A stretch of 16,658 nt of DNA from Leucogyrophana mollusca (GCA_021014945.1 MU266755.1:1-16658), one strand, 5' to 3'. Positions 1 through 8,467 are shown, numbered from the stretch's first letter. A program made the numbers and translations. Notes: generated by a model from the sequence alone, not told the origin.

Positions 1-24
1 CACAATCTTTCAGTGCGAAACACA

Positions 25-128
25 GTGAACTTTTTGTCCGATGTCCAGAATCAGAACATTGTTAATTTGCTGAGTAAGACCATTGTCCAGATAATGATCT
101 GGACACTGGTTATAGTGTTCACAATGTT
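25..128. repeat. Nested short inverted repeats
   Basis: GTCCAGA (85-91) and TCTGGAC (98-104) form a perfect 7-bp stem with a 6-nt loop. Outside it, AACATTGT (55-62) pairs with ACAATGTT (121-128), and GTGAAC (25-30) pairs with GTTCAC (117-122); these two outer pairs compete for overlapping bases on the right side. TGTCCAGA also occurs as a direct repeat starting near 41 and 84. This may be a remnant of a small foldback element or chance in AT-rich DNA. Confidence 0.4.
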
Positions 129-317
129 TGAAGCGAGAACATCGATTGGGCAATTTTTGATACCTCTTGACGAAACATAATGAATTTACTTTACCGTGTC
201 TGGGTGCTGAACATTGGACAGGAAATAATCATTTAATTTTACTGTATTCCAAGATAGGATATTGTGTGAATATTGTATCTTCCTTTGCCATGTTCTTTCT
301 CATGTTCCGAGATCAGC

Positions 318-329
318 CATTGGCCAATG
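318..329. promoter_or_regulatory. Palindromic double CCAAT box
   Basis: The perfect 12-bp palindrome CATTGGCCAATG contains one CCAAT pentamer on each strand, about 120 bp upstream of the GMC start codon. CCAAT is the binding core of the HAP/NF-Y complex in fungi. Function is inferred from motif and position only. Confidence 0.35.
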
Positions 330-446
330 CCCCCGGTGTGTTGGGGGCCACAACATTCGAAAATTTTGAAGTGCTCCGAGCTGGTGCACACAACCAGCAC
401 CAAAACATCTCGTTTTTCCGTTCGGTTCTTCTGTGCTCCAAGTAAG

Positions 447-2643
447 ATGTGGCCTTTTACAACCAGATACCCAGAAGTTAATCTAGAGGACGTCAGGGCC
501 CAATATGATTATATCGTAGTCGGTGAGTCAAGTCATTGACAACTTACTTCCTATCCTTGGCTACCCACAAATTGCCCCGCGAATTTCGTCCTTGAACTCT
601 GCGTGCTTACCAAGGGCTGTATCCTTTCAATCCAAGGTGGAGGCACAGCAGGCTGCGTCCTTGCAAACCGCCTAAGCGCAGACCCTACAACCACTGTGCT
701 CCTAATTGAGCGCGGACCCCTCGCAGACTCCTGGGCCTCAACCGTCCCACTCTTGTCCTCCGACTTCGCGTCAGATGGCTCTCACACTTCCAAGACGAAA
801 AGCGTGTTCCAGCACGAGATCGGTCGGCCAATTGACCTTTTTACAGGACGTGCACTTGGGGGGTCTTCAAGGATTAATCAGATGCTGTATTTGCGCGGGT
901 ATCCGGCGCAGTATGATGCCTGGGAGAAGCGGGGGATGGAGGGGTGGGGGTGGAAGGATATGAAAGGGTATTTCTTGAAGTCTGAGCGTGCAACATATAA
1001 ATGTGATCCGCAGATCCATGGGTCTGAAGGTCTGTATTTCTTGCGCATGAGATTCGAATTGAACCCTGGCTAATCCCTTATTTTTCATGCAGGAGAGTGG
1101 TATAACTGTACCAATGACGAATTTCATTTCCCTGGCTTCTATCAGTACGCCGTATTTTCGTATTTATACAACCCCACCCCGTGTGCGCTCGAATCTGACC
1201 AGCTTCCGCTCTTTCTACCTACAGCTCCATCCAAGCCTGCCAAGCACTGGGTCTACCCTACATTGACGATATTAATAACCCGAGCCACCCCCCAGTTGGC
1301 TGCGGCAGACTCTCGTTCACGCGTGACCCCGACGCCCGCCGCCACTCGTCGTACCACGCATTCCTCTCAAAGGCACTCGCCCTCGCGCGGAAGGCCAACC
1401 TCCATATCTGCACGAATGCGCTGGTGGAAAAATTGCTCGTGGATACACTGCCCGCTGGCGACCTGAAAGTGCAGGGGCTCTCAGTGTCCGAAGCGGGATT
1501 GGGGGAGAGTAGAGTGGTGAGGGTAGGCCATGAAGTCGTTTTGTGCGCTGGGCCCTTTGGGTCGCCCCATGTGTTAATGTTGAGGTGGGTCCTGGCATTG
1601 CTGTGCATCAGTGTGTGAACTCCCATGACGGTTTGTTTTGATTGAAGTGGTCTTGGACCCGCTGAGCATCTTAAGGAGCATGACATCGAGGTACTCAAGG
1701 ATCTCCCCGCAGTCGGATCAAACCTGGTAAATGCCCTCTCTTTGATGGAGTCCCAGCGCGTAGCAACGCTAACATTACATCCACTACCCGTCTCGATAGC
1801 AAGACCATTTCGGTGTGTCTGTAGGCTACCGCGTCCCCATGGCGCACTCCCTCCTCGCCCTCGAGCGCCGTCCGTGGATATTCATCCTCGAGCTATTCCG
1901 CTACCTCATTCTCGGCAAAGGGATGCTCCTCGCGCCCGTCCTCCAGCTCGCTATCTTTGCGTCCACTACACTGCTTGGCCAACGAGGCGAGCCATCTGAG
2001 AAACAGCGTGTAGACTCGGACACAATTCCTGACATCGAAATCATGCCCGTAAGCTTTATTTTACCCTTGGCTACAGTACATACGACTACTCTCGCTGTTC
2101 TGACATGTCTTACACTGGTAGATGTCATATGACAGCGGCGACGGCCCTTTCGACAAGTCACGTGGCGTGTTCAGCTTCCTCAATGTTCTACTGCTCCCCA
2201 AAAGTGTAGGCACCGTGCGGCTCGCGTCGCTCGACCCGCGTGCAGCACCACTCGTGGACCCACAATATCTCGCCGACGCATCTGATAGCGCGCGCCTCCG
2301 TGCCTCGTTACGGCTCACCCTGCGCATAGCGGAGCGCATGCGCGCGCAAGGATATGGGCTCGAGGACTGGGAAGTCCCCGAAAGGGAAGACGATGCTGCC
2401 CTGAACGCATTTATCAAGAGACGCAACCGCACAACGTACCACTACTCGTCCACGTGTCGGATGGGCGACGGTGCTAAGGACTCAGTGGTGAATAGCGAGC
2501 TGCGCGTGCACGGCGTGCGCAATCTGCGTGTTGCGGATTCATCGATCTTCCCCGAGGTGCTGGCGACGCATTTGCAAGCGCCCGTCGTCGCCGTTGGAGA
2601 GAAATGTGCTGACATGATTTTGCGGGGAAGAATGGCGAATTGA
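447..2643 (+). CDS. GMC-family FAD-dependent oxidoreductase (7 exons, 576 aa)
   Basis: Glucose-methanol-choline family flavoenzyme, which oxidises an alcohol or sugar substrate using FAD. Exons: 447-522, 637-1029, 1093-1144, 1225-1584, 1648-1726, 1800-2048, 2122-2643; they sum to 1731 nt in one frame, and all introns are GT-AG. Visible motifs are the dinucleotide-binding GGGTAG (residues 26-31), GMC signature 1 (GRALGGSSRINQMLYLRG, 96-113) and signature 2 around residues 283-297, which spans the exon 4/5 junction and ends in SGLG. Near the C-terminus are the two expected active-site histidines, H510 (TTYHYSS) and H553 (ATHLQAP). The N-terminus MWPFTTRYPEV has no signal peptide, so an intracellular enzyme is likely, unlike secreted aryl-alcohol oxidases. 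Length is normal for the family. The substrate cannot be told from sequence; no biosynthetic cluster surrounds it. Certain as a GMC protein, uncertain in substrate. Confidence 0.93.
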
Positions 2644-3285
2644 GGACGAGACTAAGGAGAGTAACAACGTTTATACCTGGGCCTGTAGCATACATCATGC
2701 AAGTTGCCAGTCCACGCAACTTCCTGAGGTCGTCCAGTTGAGCAATTGGCAATGCCACTTCAGGGGCTTTCGCTCTTCGATCATTCACCTGTCCTCGACG
2801 CCGTCGCAGGTCTTTCTCGAATACCCTATAGCTGGGTTCATCATCCTTTAGCTCCCCCCTCCCCATTCTTTCGTCTCTTGTATTCCTAGCCTTGTTTGAT
2901 CTCGCCTTATTTCATGCTTGTCATGTACTCCGGTGATATGATTCCGGTGCCCTACAGTGCCCTACTTGTTTTTTTCCCTCGTGGCAAGAATTCCCGCCCT
3001 CTCAGCGGCTCCATTCTCGCTTGCGTACTGGCCTCAGCCCGACCTCACAGCTCATTGCGAGGGGGAGACGAAGCTGGACTGCGTCTACCATGGATGGACT
3101 GGGCACATACTGCGGCGGGCCCTGCCGAGAGCGGTCCTGTAGATGTGAAGGGCGAAAACGGAGGTGGAATGTCTGACGGATGCTGGCAAAACCTATGTGC
3201 AATCTTGAGCTTCGTTTAATGGGCAGTGTGACGTCAAAGCATGGAACATACCAGTGGTGCATAGAAGTGAACTGAAACATGGACA
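2644..3285. other. Convergent intergenic region (GMC / DCTN6 3' ends)
   Basis: This lies between two stop codons facing each other, so it should contain both 3' UTRs and terminators. Open frames here (for example a minus-strand frame from 2866 that runs back into the GMC gene) match nothing I recognise. A palindromic CRE-type octamer TGACGTCA sits at 3229-3236, but its position downstream of both genes argues against a promoter role. Nothing else is seen. Confidence 0.6.
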
Positions 3286-3937
3286 TCAAGCTCCATCGCC
3301 CCTTCTCAGCCTGTTGAATTTCGGCAACATCTCACGGAGATATTCGGCGTGCTTATGCCTGAGATCCGCCTCCTGCACCCTTCCTCTCCCGCTCCACACA
3401 CGGCGGTCTGCTGCTGGCCCGTAGATAGTCGTGTAGTCCTCGAGGGACTCGTCCTCAGTGGGCACGACGAGGCAAGCAGCGCCGATTACGCAGTAGTTCG
3501 ATATGCGCACTGTATGATGGACACGCGCACGCGTGGATATCGTGTTGAAGTTTCCGATAGACGGCGACTCGACACCTGAGATAAATAAATAAAAAGCCTA
3601 AGCGTGAGAATGGGGGAGAGCAATGTGAACGCAGACGCACGACAACCAATTTCGAAGAGGTTGCTGTCGCCTATGCGCATGACTTCCTTCCGCCTGTTGA
3701 CGATGATAGCTGCCTCCTCGATGATGCACCCGGCGCCGATGACAATGGGCCCGGCGATTGCAAATATGGTGGCTTTCGGGTGGACGACGGTGTTGGGCCC
3801 GATGGTGATGTCGCCCTTGAGCTCGACGTCCTGACACACAACAGCCTTGGAATGGATGGTGAACTTGTCGCGGCTACAATAAGTTGGTTAACGGCAGAAA
3901 CATAGTGGAAACTTTGTCGGACTTACATTGGAGCCAT
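3286..3937 (-). CDS. dctn6: Dynactin subunit 6 (p27), left-handed beta-helix protein (3 exons, 177 aa)
   Basis: Pointed-end subunit of the dynactin complex, the dynein cofactor that moves nuclei, endosomes and other cargo along microtubules. Exons on the minus strand: 3937-3927, 3873-3641, 3575-3286 (534 nt, closing in frame). The first exon encodes only three codons plus two bases. The protein shows hexapeptide-repeat beta-helix sequence typical of p27: VCQDVELKGDITIGPNTVVH, then PIVIGAG, IIEEAAIIVN and later ISNYCVIGAACLVVP. It ends with a basic helix (LREMLPKFNRLRR) like that of animal DCTN6. Its length of 177 is close to the roughly 190 of animal DCTN6. The exon 2 donor was chosen to give the junction EIGCRVESPSIG; a donor seven bases earlier would give EIGVESPSIG and also keeps frame. 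The protein is smaller than the related p25 (DCTN5) and matches p27 better. Confidence 0.88.
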
Positions 3938-4292
3938 CGCTGAGGGAGGAATGGAATGTGAGCTTGTGCGCCGTGCCAACTGTCACGGTCACGGCTCAGC
4001 AGTTTGTTTGCGCATGTTATATTTGAAGGCTCTTGCCTTTATTGGCAGTTTTCCGCCCAAGTAGAGACAGTTGTACTTCAATGTTGCTTCAATGTAACAT
4101 TCACTTACAATGACTTAAAGTACCTTTTATTTGGCGGCTTTGGATGCTATTTTGGACGATAGGACCGGTCAAGTTTATTCAAGAAAATCACTGCTTTCCT
4201 AATGTCTGTCCCAAGTCGGATCCAGGAAAACGCGTTTTCCGCGTACTTATAGAACCAGTTGCAACATTTTTGCTGGTGCCATGAATCATGAT
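3938..4292. other. Intergenic region, DCTN6 promoter and eIF2 alpha terminator
   Basis: No gene is seen. The region must hold the DCTN6 promoter (right side of its start at 3937) and the 3' end of the eIF2 alpha transcript. A 9-bp direct repeat CTTCAATGT occurs at 4076-4084 and 4087-4095. A 16-bp perfect palindrome at 4225-4240 is listed separately. Confidence 0.55.
4225..4240. repeat. 16-bp perfect palindrome with MCB core
   Basis: GGAAAACGCGTTTTCC reads the same on both strands and contains ACGCGT, the core bound by MBF (Mbp1/Swi6-type) cell-cycle factors in ascomycete yeasts. It lies 53 bp downstream of the eIF2 alpha stop and about 290 bp upstream of DCTN6. The match is seen; a regulatory role is inferred. 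Confidence 0.4.
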
Positions 4293-5661
4293 CTATACAC
4301 CATCCTCCTCGTCCTCATCTCCCGATACCTCCGCATTCTCTTGGCCTGCCTTTGCCATGAGCTGAGCCAAATCCTGCTCTTCGGTCTCGGAAACGGCTTT
4401 GGGCTATACGGGGCACGTAGTGTTAGAGTCACAAACCTTGCTACGCGGTGAAACGCCCGTACCTTCATTTTTACAACCAATGCACCACCCTGCTCCTCAA
4501 TCGTGCCCTGGATAGACTCAATGGCGCGTTCAAGGCGGTCAACGGCAGCATACTAAACAAATAAATAACACCGCGATCAGTGAAGATAGATAATATTGGA
4601 CGTAGGTTATTGGCGTCCTAACCTTGTCCGTCGCGTTAGTACTCAGGACATATAACGGCGGGGCAACAAGCTTGGCTTTTATAGGTACGGTCTCGTTGCT
4701 CTCCTTCTCGCCAGCCTTGAGCGCTTTCTTGATCGCATCGATGCCGGCCGGGGTATAACATGTTAGCTCGATATCAGCACGCAGCTTGATGGGCTGTGGA
4801 GTCAGACGTCGAGCAATTGTGCTCATCAGGATCGAGATCGCCGACGGTGAGACAGGTGTTGGCAGCGAGGCTAGGACGCTCTCCTGCTCGCTATGAAACG
4901 GTTCCAGACAGTGGTCAGTGGACTTCCGAGGCGTTCGAGTGATCATGCTGACGTTAAAGCAACCTTGAAAGCGTCATATGGATGGCCATACTTGTGTCCC
5001 AGCGGCCAAGCAACCTGCTCATAGAGACGTTCCAACCTCTCTTCCTCACTAGGCCCACCCGTCCCAGCCTCCTCTACGGCCGGATCCTCTTGCGTTTCCT
5101 TCTTCGCGGCTCTTCTCGACTTCTTGCTCTCCTTTTCGGCTGGCTCGTGGGCGGGCGGTTCGTCCGCGGATGGGTTAACATTTGCGTCAATGGATGGGAG
5201 TTTGGAAGCGACGTGGCGCATGATGGATGCAACTGCTTTTGATTTCATGTATCGCTCCTCGCATTTGGTGATGTCTTCCGGGGAGACACGACGTTTTGAA
5301 AGATCAATGTAGCCTAACAAGCATTCCGGGGCGACAGCTGTTCAGGACAAATCATCCATGGTATCAGGGCAGAGCGATCGCACCTTTCTCTCTGTCCACC
5401 CGCAAAACAACGACGACTTCGTTTCTCCCCACACGAATCAGTTTCTGTATCGATCTGATACGCCGTCTCGAGAGCTCCGAGAGCAAAATCATTCCTTCTA
5501 TGTTATCATACTCAAGCTTGGATGGAATATAAGCCCTGGCAAACTGAGACGTTGTCGGACAGACATACCAATTTGACATATGCACCCATCTCCGCGATTT
5601 GGCGGACCTGGACCATGACGAGCTCATCGACCTCGGGATAGCGCTGTTCGTAATACCGCAT
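4293..5661 (-). CDS. sui2: Translation initiation factor eIF2 subunit alpha (6 exons, 351 aa)
   Basis: Regulatory subunit of the eIF2 GTPase complex that delivers initiator tRNA to the 40S ribosome. Exons: 5661-5569, 5516-5384, 5313-4953, 4890-4623, 4552-4463, 4403-4293 (1056 nt, in frame). The N-terminal S1 domain is near identical to yeast, with [15 protein letters not shown] and [12 protein letters not shown]; Ser44 here is the counterpart of Ser51, the target of Gcn2-type kinases. [15 protein letters not shown] follows, then the helical domain, then [16 protein letters not shown] and an acidic C-terminus ([15 protein letters not shown]). Unusual is a charged, Glu/Lys/Ala-rich insertion at about residues 114-168, which makes the protein longer than the roughly 300-333 of yeasts and animals. 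The chosen start gives [11 protein letters not shown], five or so residues shorter than yeast; an upstream coding exon cannot be excluded. The gene lies head-to-tail behind TSR3. Confidence 0.95.
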
Positions 5662-5915
5662 ACTGGCGACTCAGTTCGCTGAATTATTACGACGTGAAAG
5701 ATGAAAATGAGTGAGTCAGTGCAAGCTGGAAGCTTGCGATGGGGAATAGATCAGACAAGATGCTGACATAATCACATCTAGCCTGTGCATGAAGTCCTGT
5801 CATCCCAGGGCATGACACTGCACGTTCGAGAAGGAAACATCACGACGCGATCCGAAGCTAATGTAGGAAGAAATAGAATACAAGTTATACCCGTCTCGAT
5901 AGCCCGATAGGCACT
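5662..5915 (-). promoter_or_regulatory. eIF2 alpha leader/promoter with Gcn4-type site and upstream AUGs
   Basis: These 254 bases separate the TSR3 stop from the eIF2 alpha start and should hold its promoter and 5' leader. A perfect Gcn4/CPC1 consensus TGAGTCA lies at 5712-5718. A perfect hairpin GCAAGCTGGAAGCTTGC (7-bp stem, 3-nt loop) lies at 5721-5737. On the minus strand an upstream reading frame of 24 codons runs from the ATG at 5790 to the stop at 5716, with an internal in-frame ATG at 5769. A start-stop pair ATGTGA lies at 5777-5772. Whether these are transcribed depends on the unknown start site. Confidence 0.45.
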
Positions 5916-7143
5916 TCATGTCTGCTCAATAGTCCCTGAGCACTCTTCATTCCCCCCATCTGCGGACTCATCTTCAGACCCCTCGTTCAAATCAACGCTT
6001 GGTTGATGATTCGGGTTGGGAAGCAACAGGTCTTCTGTGCTTCCCTCTATTGAAATATGAAGTCAGAACGAGGAGGCAGCTACATCAAACCGCCAAACAA
6101 ACCTCTTTCCTTGCGCGATGCCGCATAACTCTCTTCGAGCTCTGCGATAATAACATCCTGCATCGCACTAACCTCCGACGCCGAATTACAAGTCCTGTAC
6201 CGTTTCAGGTACGGACTTATCATACCGATAATAGTATCGTCAGCACGGTCAATCGAATTCACAACTACATACCTATTAACTTTCCAGAACGACTCCCCCC
6301 ACCCGAATGCACCGAGCAAGCACTCCGCAAACTCATCGAATCCCGTGATATAAAATGTAGCAGCAAGCGCTTCTACGCAATTCAGCCGCCAGGGTTTGCC
6401 GTAGTTGGTCGGATTCGTGGCCAGCAAATAAGGCACTGAACGGCGCGGTAAATGTGCAGCCCCCGACGCGATCTAACAAGCAAACAATACATACGGAGAC
6501 GTTCATTCGGACTGGAGATCTTCGCAAAAGGGATATCGTCCAGCCGGGCCCACGAGCATTCAATTACAGCGATACCGTCCTTCAAAACAATATCTCGGTC
6601 TGCCGGACTAACGACAGCAGTCGCTTTCGGCCTACCTTGGCGTCAGGCTGCCTGTAATGTAAAAAAAGATCCTACTCACGAAACAACGATACCACGAAAG
6701 CGCGTGCCAATTTTGAGTTCTTTGACTAACCCCAGGCGCGCGAGTTTCTTTCCTGAGCAGCGTCGCGGGTCACAGTGGTCAAAATCCTGTAATTTGAACA
6801 ATAATCAGTGATATGGAAAGATTGAAGCAGGAATCGCAAGCTACATACCCACATCGCGACTGGGACATCGATGGTTATGGTTTGGCCTGCATGAAGTGTG
6901 GTGCGTCAGGCACAATTATTATGTGGCCAAAATACATCGCCCACTTTCGTCGTCTGATGAGCCGTCTATTGATTCTCCTTCGATCGCGCTGTCCGGCTTG
7001 CTATCGTCGACTTCGTAGCGTTCGGGTGCATGGCTTCGCAAGTTTCTATCGTGATTCCGGCCGGAGCTACGATGTCCACCTCTCTTGCCCGATCGTTGTC
7101 CTCGGGAAGACGAAGGATGAGAGGACGAGTTCTTCTTGCCCAT
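5916..7143 (-). CDS. tsr3: 18S rRNA aminocarboxypropyltransferase Tsr3 (7 exons, 298 aa)
   Basis: Tsr3 transfers the 3-amino-3-carboxypropyl group of S-adenosylmethionine to the hypermodified uridine (m1acp3-psi) of 18S rRNA, a late cytoplasmic step of 40S maturation. Exons: 7143-6936, 6886-6849, 6786-6680, 6631-6495, 6435-6273, 6215-6103, 6046-5916 (897 nt, closing in frame). Family motifs: [20 protein letters not shown] (residues about 76-96), [56 protein letters not shown] and [12 protein letters not shown], then CNSASEV. The N-terminus is a low-complexity basic and serine-rich tail ([15 protein letters not shown]), and the last exon is acidic, as in yeast Tsr3 (about 313 aa). Intron 5 (6272-6216) is 57 nt with no in-frame stop, so its retention would insert 19 residues. 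A TATA-like stretch lies about 40 bp upstream. Confidence 0.93.
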
Positions 7144-7180
7144 CGTCAAATAAGCAACTTACTTGGTAGCTGCCTCGATC

Positions 7181-7187
7181 ATATATA
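7181..7187. promoter_or_regulatory. TATA-like element upstream of TSR3
   Basis: ATATATA lies 38-44 bp upstream of the TSR3 start codon at 7143 and would read as TATATAT on the minus strand. It may serve TSR3, or once have served the MRPL27 relic on the plus strand. Position and composition are the only evidence. Confidence 0.35.
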
Positions 7188-7222
7188 CCTGGCTGTCGGA
7201 CCTTTGTGAGAGCTAATGTCAT

Positions 7223-7230
7223 AACCCTAA
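7223..7230. promoter_or_regulatory. Telomere-like AACCCTAA box
   Basis: A perfect AACCCTAA octamer lies 80 bp upstream of the TSR3 start and just left of the MRPL27 relic. This sequence is the core bound by Tbf1-type telobox proteins, which control ribosomal protein or ribosome-biogenesis genes in several ascomycetes. A related degenerate box lies at the equivalent place upstream of the intact MRPL27 (near 16031-16040). Confidence 0.35.
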
Positions 7231-7242
7231 CCCCAATCAGGC

Positions 7243-7500
7243 GACTGAAATTTCGTTCCTTGCACTTGCTTAATCTTCTATACTCGAAGTGAATGGGCAT
7301 TCTAACGCTACTTCAGCAGGCGGAGGAACTGAAATACACTCGCCACCCGGTGTCAGCCCGACTACGCAGACTGCTTCTCCAAAGCCTCACGGCAAGCCCT
7401 CACCCAAAGCGCGGAAATAATTACTTTCACAAGAATCTGTCAAGATCAGCCTTCAAATCTTCGAACCTAAGCCTCTACCCAATCACACAGACACGCGTCG
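7243..7500 (+). pseudogene. Decayed, inverted copy of MRPL27 (exon 1, intron 1 and 5' leader)
   Basis: Positions 7373-7453 match the end of exon 1 and the start of intron 1 of the MRPL27 gene at 15492-15946, at roughly 80 percent by hand count over about 80 positions. Similarity resumes at the intron end (AG at 7489-7490 followed by ACACGCG). A second block, 7243-7271, matches the MRPL27 5' leader (15961-15991 on the opposite strand). The copy lacks the start ATG, has a one-base deletion near 7410 that shifts the frame, carries about 55 extra bases between leader and coding block, and has its intron donor GT changed to AT (7435-7436). It keeps intron sequence, so it arose by DNA duplication, not from mRNA. 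Most substitutions are C-to-T or G-to-A. Similarity beyond about 7500 is doubtful. Confidence 0.8.
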
Positions 7501-8467
7501 AACTTCTGGTCGTAATAGCCTTACAGTCGGACGCATGGGCTCAGCACAAAACGACCAGAGATCCGTGGATGAGTGGGGCGCTGACACCATAGATGTGTCG
7601 AAGTCTTGGCATGAAATGAGTGCTCGGCAGCAACTTGACAGTTAACAAGTGATCTGGAAGGAAGAGATCCCGAAAACGGCTGGTCCAGGAAACAGTCGTG
7701 GCTGATAGGACTGGGTAGCACCCTTTCAGTGCAAGGCACAGTCTATCCACATGTCATCACCGTTCTCTTGAAGTCTGTAGCCGAAAAGCAGGCGTGTCGA
7801 GGTTGAAAGGAAGTGGAGGGGGTAGCGCGAGTGTGTGTGGGGCAAAAGATGAAGTGCAGACCTCGAAACCCAGCAAGGGCCCCCTGCAAACCCCACCGTG
7901 ACCAATATCATACTAGTAGGCAACAGGCAATGATCCACCCGCGATGCTTAGTTGACGATATCGATGCGGCAGTGAGAACTTGCGACCACAAAGGGGACAT
8001 GCTGAAGCATGACCATCCTTCTGCTCGGCTCTCGGCGGATCCGAGTGATCCCGCGCACAAATACTGACCCGGACAGCAAGGCAGGGAAAAGCCGCTCGAT
8101 GTCATTGCACCCGCAACGTTCCGTGCTTGTCGGCGGATGAGGCCGACGCTCAAGAGGCCTAGCACCTCAATGGTTTGATGATCGATGGCGAGGTCGGGCT
8201 GAGTCGGCTGGTATCGGACCTGCCTCGCTAATTGCGAGTTGGAGCCTCCAGACGTATCAGTAGGAACCAAGGAACTAGAATATTCATGAGGTCATGGCCA
8301 TTAGCATCAAAGCGCACTAAGTTCAGCCTGGCTCTCGACCTGTTTCACCTTGCTGAGCATTGCGTGGTGATCGATACGGCGATAATTCGAACTGGCAATT
8401 GGCTGTAGCCCACTAGCAAAAAATTCGCCGCAACGAGTTTGGCGGAGATGACTCAGAAAGGCAATTT
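7501..8467. other. Intergenic region left of the PDK gene
   Basis: Nearly 1 kb without a gene I can support. Open frames on both strands (for example 7908-8270 on the minus strand and 7813-8067 on the plus strand) have no recognisable motif and no splice-consistent extension. Small GC-rich inverted repeats occur, such as GTCGGC and GCCGAC near 8128-8146. It may hold further decayed sequence continuing from the MRPL27 relic, but no homology could be traced by eye. Confidence 0.5.

Larger units (their letters stand above)
1..446. other. Upstream region of the GMC oxidoreductase gene
   Basis: No convincing gene is seen here. The first 300 bases are visibly AT-richer than the rest of the window, and the open frames are short and resemble no family I know. 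The stretch should contain the promoter and 5' leader of the GMC gene starting at 447. Two structured patches are listed separately: nested inverted repeats near 25-128 and a double CCAAT palindrome at 318-329. A second inverted repeat (GCCCCC at 329-334, GGGGGC at 343-348) abuts the palindrome. Confidence 0.6.

Noticed and set aside
273..446. N-terminal extension of the GMC frame upstream of 447
   Set aside because: The frame is open, but the extra residues are Cys/Pro/Ser rich without a signal peptide. GMC relatives start with MWPF-type sequence at the chosen ATG.
524..530. TGAGTCA (Gcn4-type) at the start of GMC intron 1
   Set aside because: It overlaps the splice donor GTGAGT, which explains the sequence without a regulatory role.
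2474..2866. Minus-strand frame with a charged N-terminus overlapping the GMC 3' end
   Set aside because: Half of it is antisense to the conserved GMC C-terminus. The remainder matches no family I know and has no supporting splice pattern.
3229..3236. Palindromic CRE octamer TGACGTCA
   Set aside because: It lies downstream of both convergent genes, so no promoter is available for it to act on; a chance match is likely.
7908..8270. 120-codon minus-strand frame in the gap left of PDK
   Set aside because: Composition is unlike the real genes here, it lacks motifs, and it could not be extended through plausible introns.
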